From the NCBI GenBank assembly GCA_903832165.1, contig CAILAQ010000505.1:1-5506 (forward strand): a DNA stretch of 5,506 bases, given 5' to 3'. A model generated the notes under the pieces. That model searched no databases. It had not been told where the DNA came from and was given only the letters and a program-made list of their open reading frames with translations. The DNA comes from an uncultured Bacteroidota bacterium (GTDB lineage Bacteria > Bacteroidota > Bacteroidia > Bacteroidales > UBA12481). This document shows, piece by piece, positions 5,493 to 5,506 of the stretch. The translations under genes and the position numbers were made by a program. The stretch's first letter is position 1, and every line of letters begins with the position of its first letter.

Positions 5493-5506
5493 CTGCCAAC
5501 TGCCAA
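5472..5506 (-). repeat. Heptamer array, right flank of the four-helix-bundle gene
   Basis: On the plus strand the units are TTGCCAA, CTGCCTA and CTGCCAA three times, which on the minus strand read TTGGCAG three times, TAGGCAG and TTGGCAA. It is the same repeat as 5031-5072 in opposite orientation. It runs to the last base of the window, so its full length is unknown. Confidence 0.94.

Larger units (their letters stand above)
5031..5506. mobile_element. Putative cassette: four-helix-bundle gene within inverted heptamer arrays
   Basis: A single minus-strand gene fills nearly all the space between a plus-oriented TAGGCAG/TTGGCAG array (5031-5072) and a minus-oriented one (5472 to the window end). 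Aligned from the outer ends as visible, five units of each arm are complementary at 30 of 35 positions, so a transcript or single strand could fold into a stem with the gene in the loop. No transposase, recombinase or target-site duplication is visible, and the right end is cut off. Mobility is an inference from the symmetry and the clean junction with purF. Confidence 0.4.

Noticed and set aside
5031..5506. CRISPR array
   Set aside because: Units are 7 bp, contiguous and without spacers; no cas gene is present.
5031..5506. A true 23S rRNA intervening sequence
   Set aside because: The neighbouring DNA is the purF coding region and there is no rRNA sequence in the window.

Overview
The window looks like chromosomal DNA from a member of the Bacteroidota, most likely Bacteroidales-like. 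Three things point there: a LruC-type surface protein, a long (630-residue) PurF-like amidophosphoribosyltransferase of the kind I associate with this phylum, and TAnnTTTG-type -7 promoter boxes with little Shine-Dalgarno signal. This placement is an inference from gene content, not from a marker gene.

Layout: (1) Positions 2-874, plus strand, hold the C-terminal part of a secreted LruC/DUF4842 protein, closed by a strong intrinsic terminator. (2) Positions 875-1147 are non-coding and rich in repeats: two copies of a GTCATyCCCGCGAA element, a GGCAGAA heptamer array and weaker 7-bp periodicity. (3) Positions 1148-2584, minus strand, encode MiaB, the tRNA ms2i6A methylthiotransferase, convergent with the LruC gene. 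It carries a heptamer minisatellite inside its reading frame, and its C-terminus runs into a second heptamer array plus the GTCAT element. (4) A compact divergent promoter region (2585-2672) separates miaB from a plus-strand gene pair: a short exported SPOR-like protein and, 3 nt after its stop, a purF-like gene. (5) Positions 5031-5506 hold a minus-strand 23S rRNA-IVP-type four-helix-bundle gene enclosed by two inverted heptamer arrays (TAGGCAG/TTGGCAG). The left array touches the purF stop codon and the right array is cut by the window end.

The metabolic genes are ordinary housekeeping functions: tRNA modification, the first committed step of purine synthesis or a paralogue of it, and an envelope protein. 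The unusual signal is the 7-bp tandem repeat family. It appears in at least five places, in both orientations, between genes, inside one conserved gene, at that gene's 3' end, and as inverted flanks of the four-helix-bundle gene. The last arrangement resembles the stem-and-ORF layout of 23S rRNA intervening sequences and is the best candidate here for an undescribed mobile or repeat-associated cassette.
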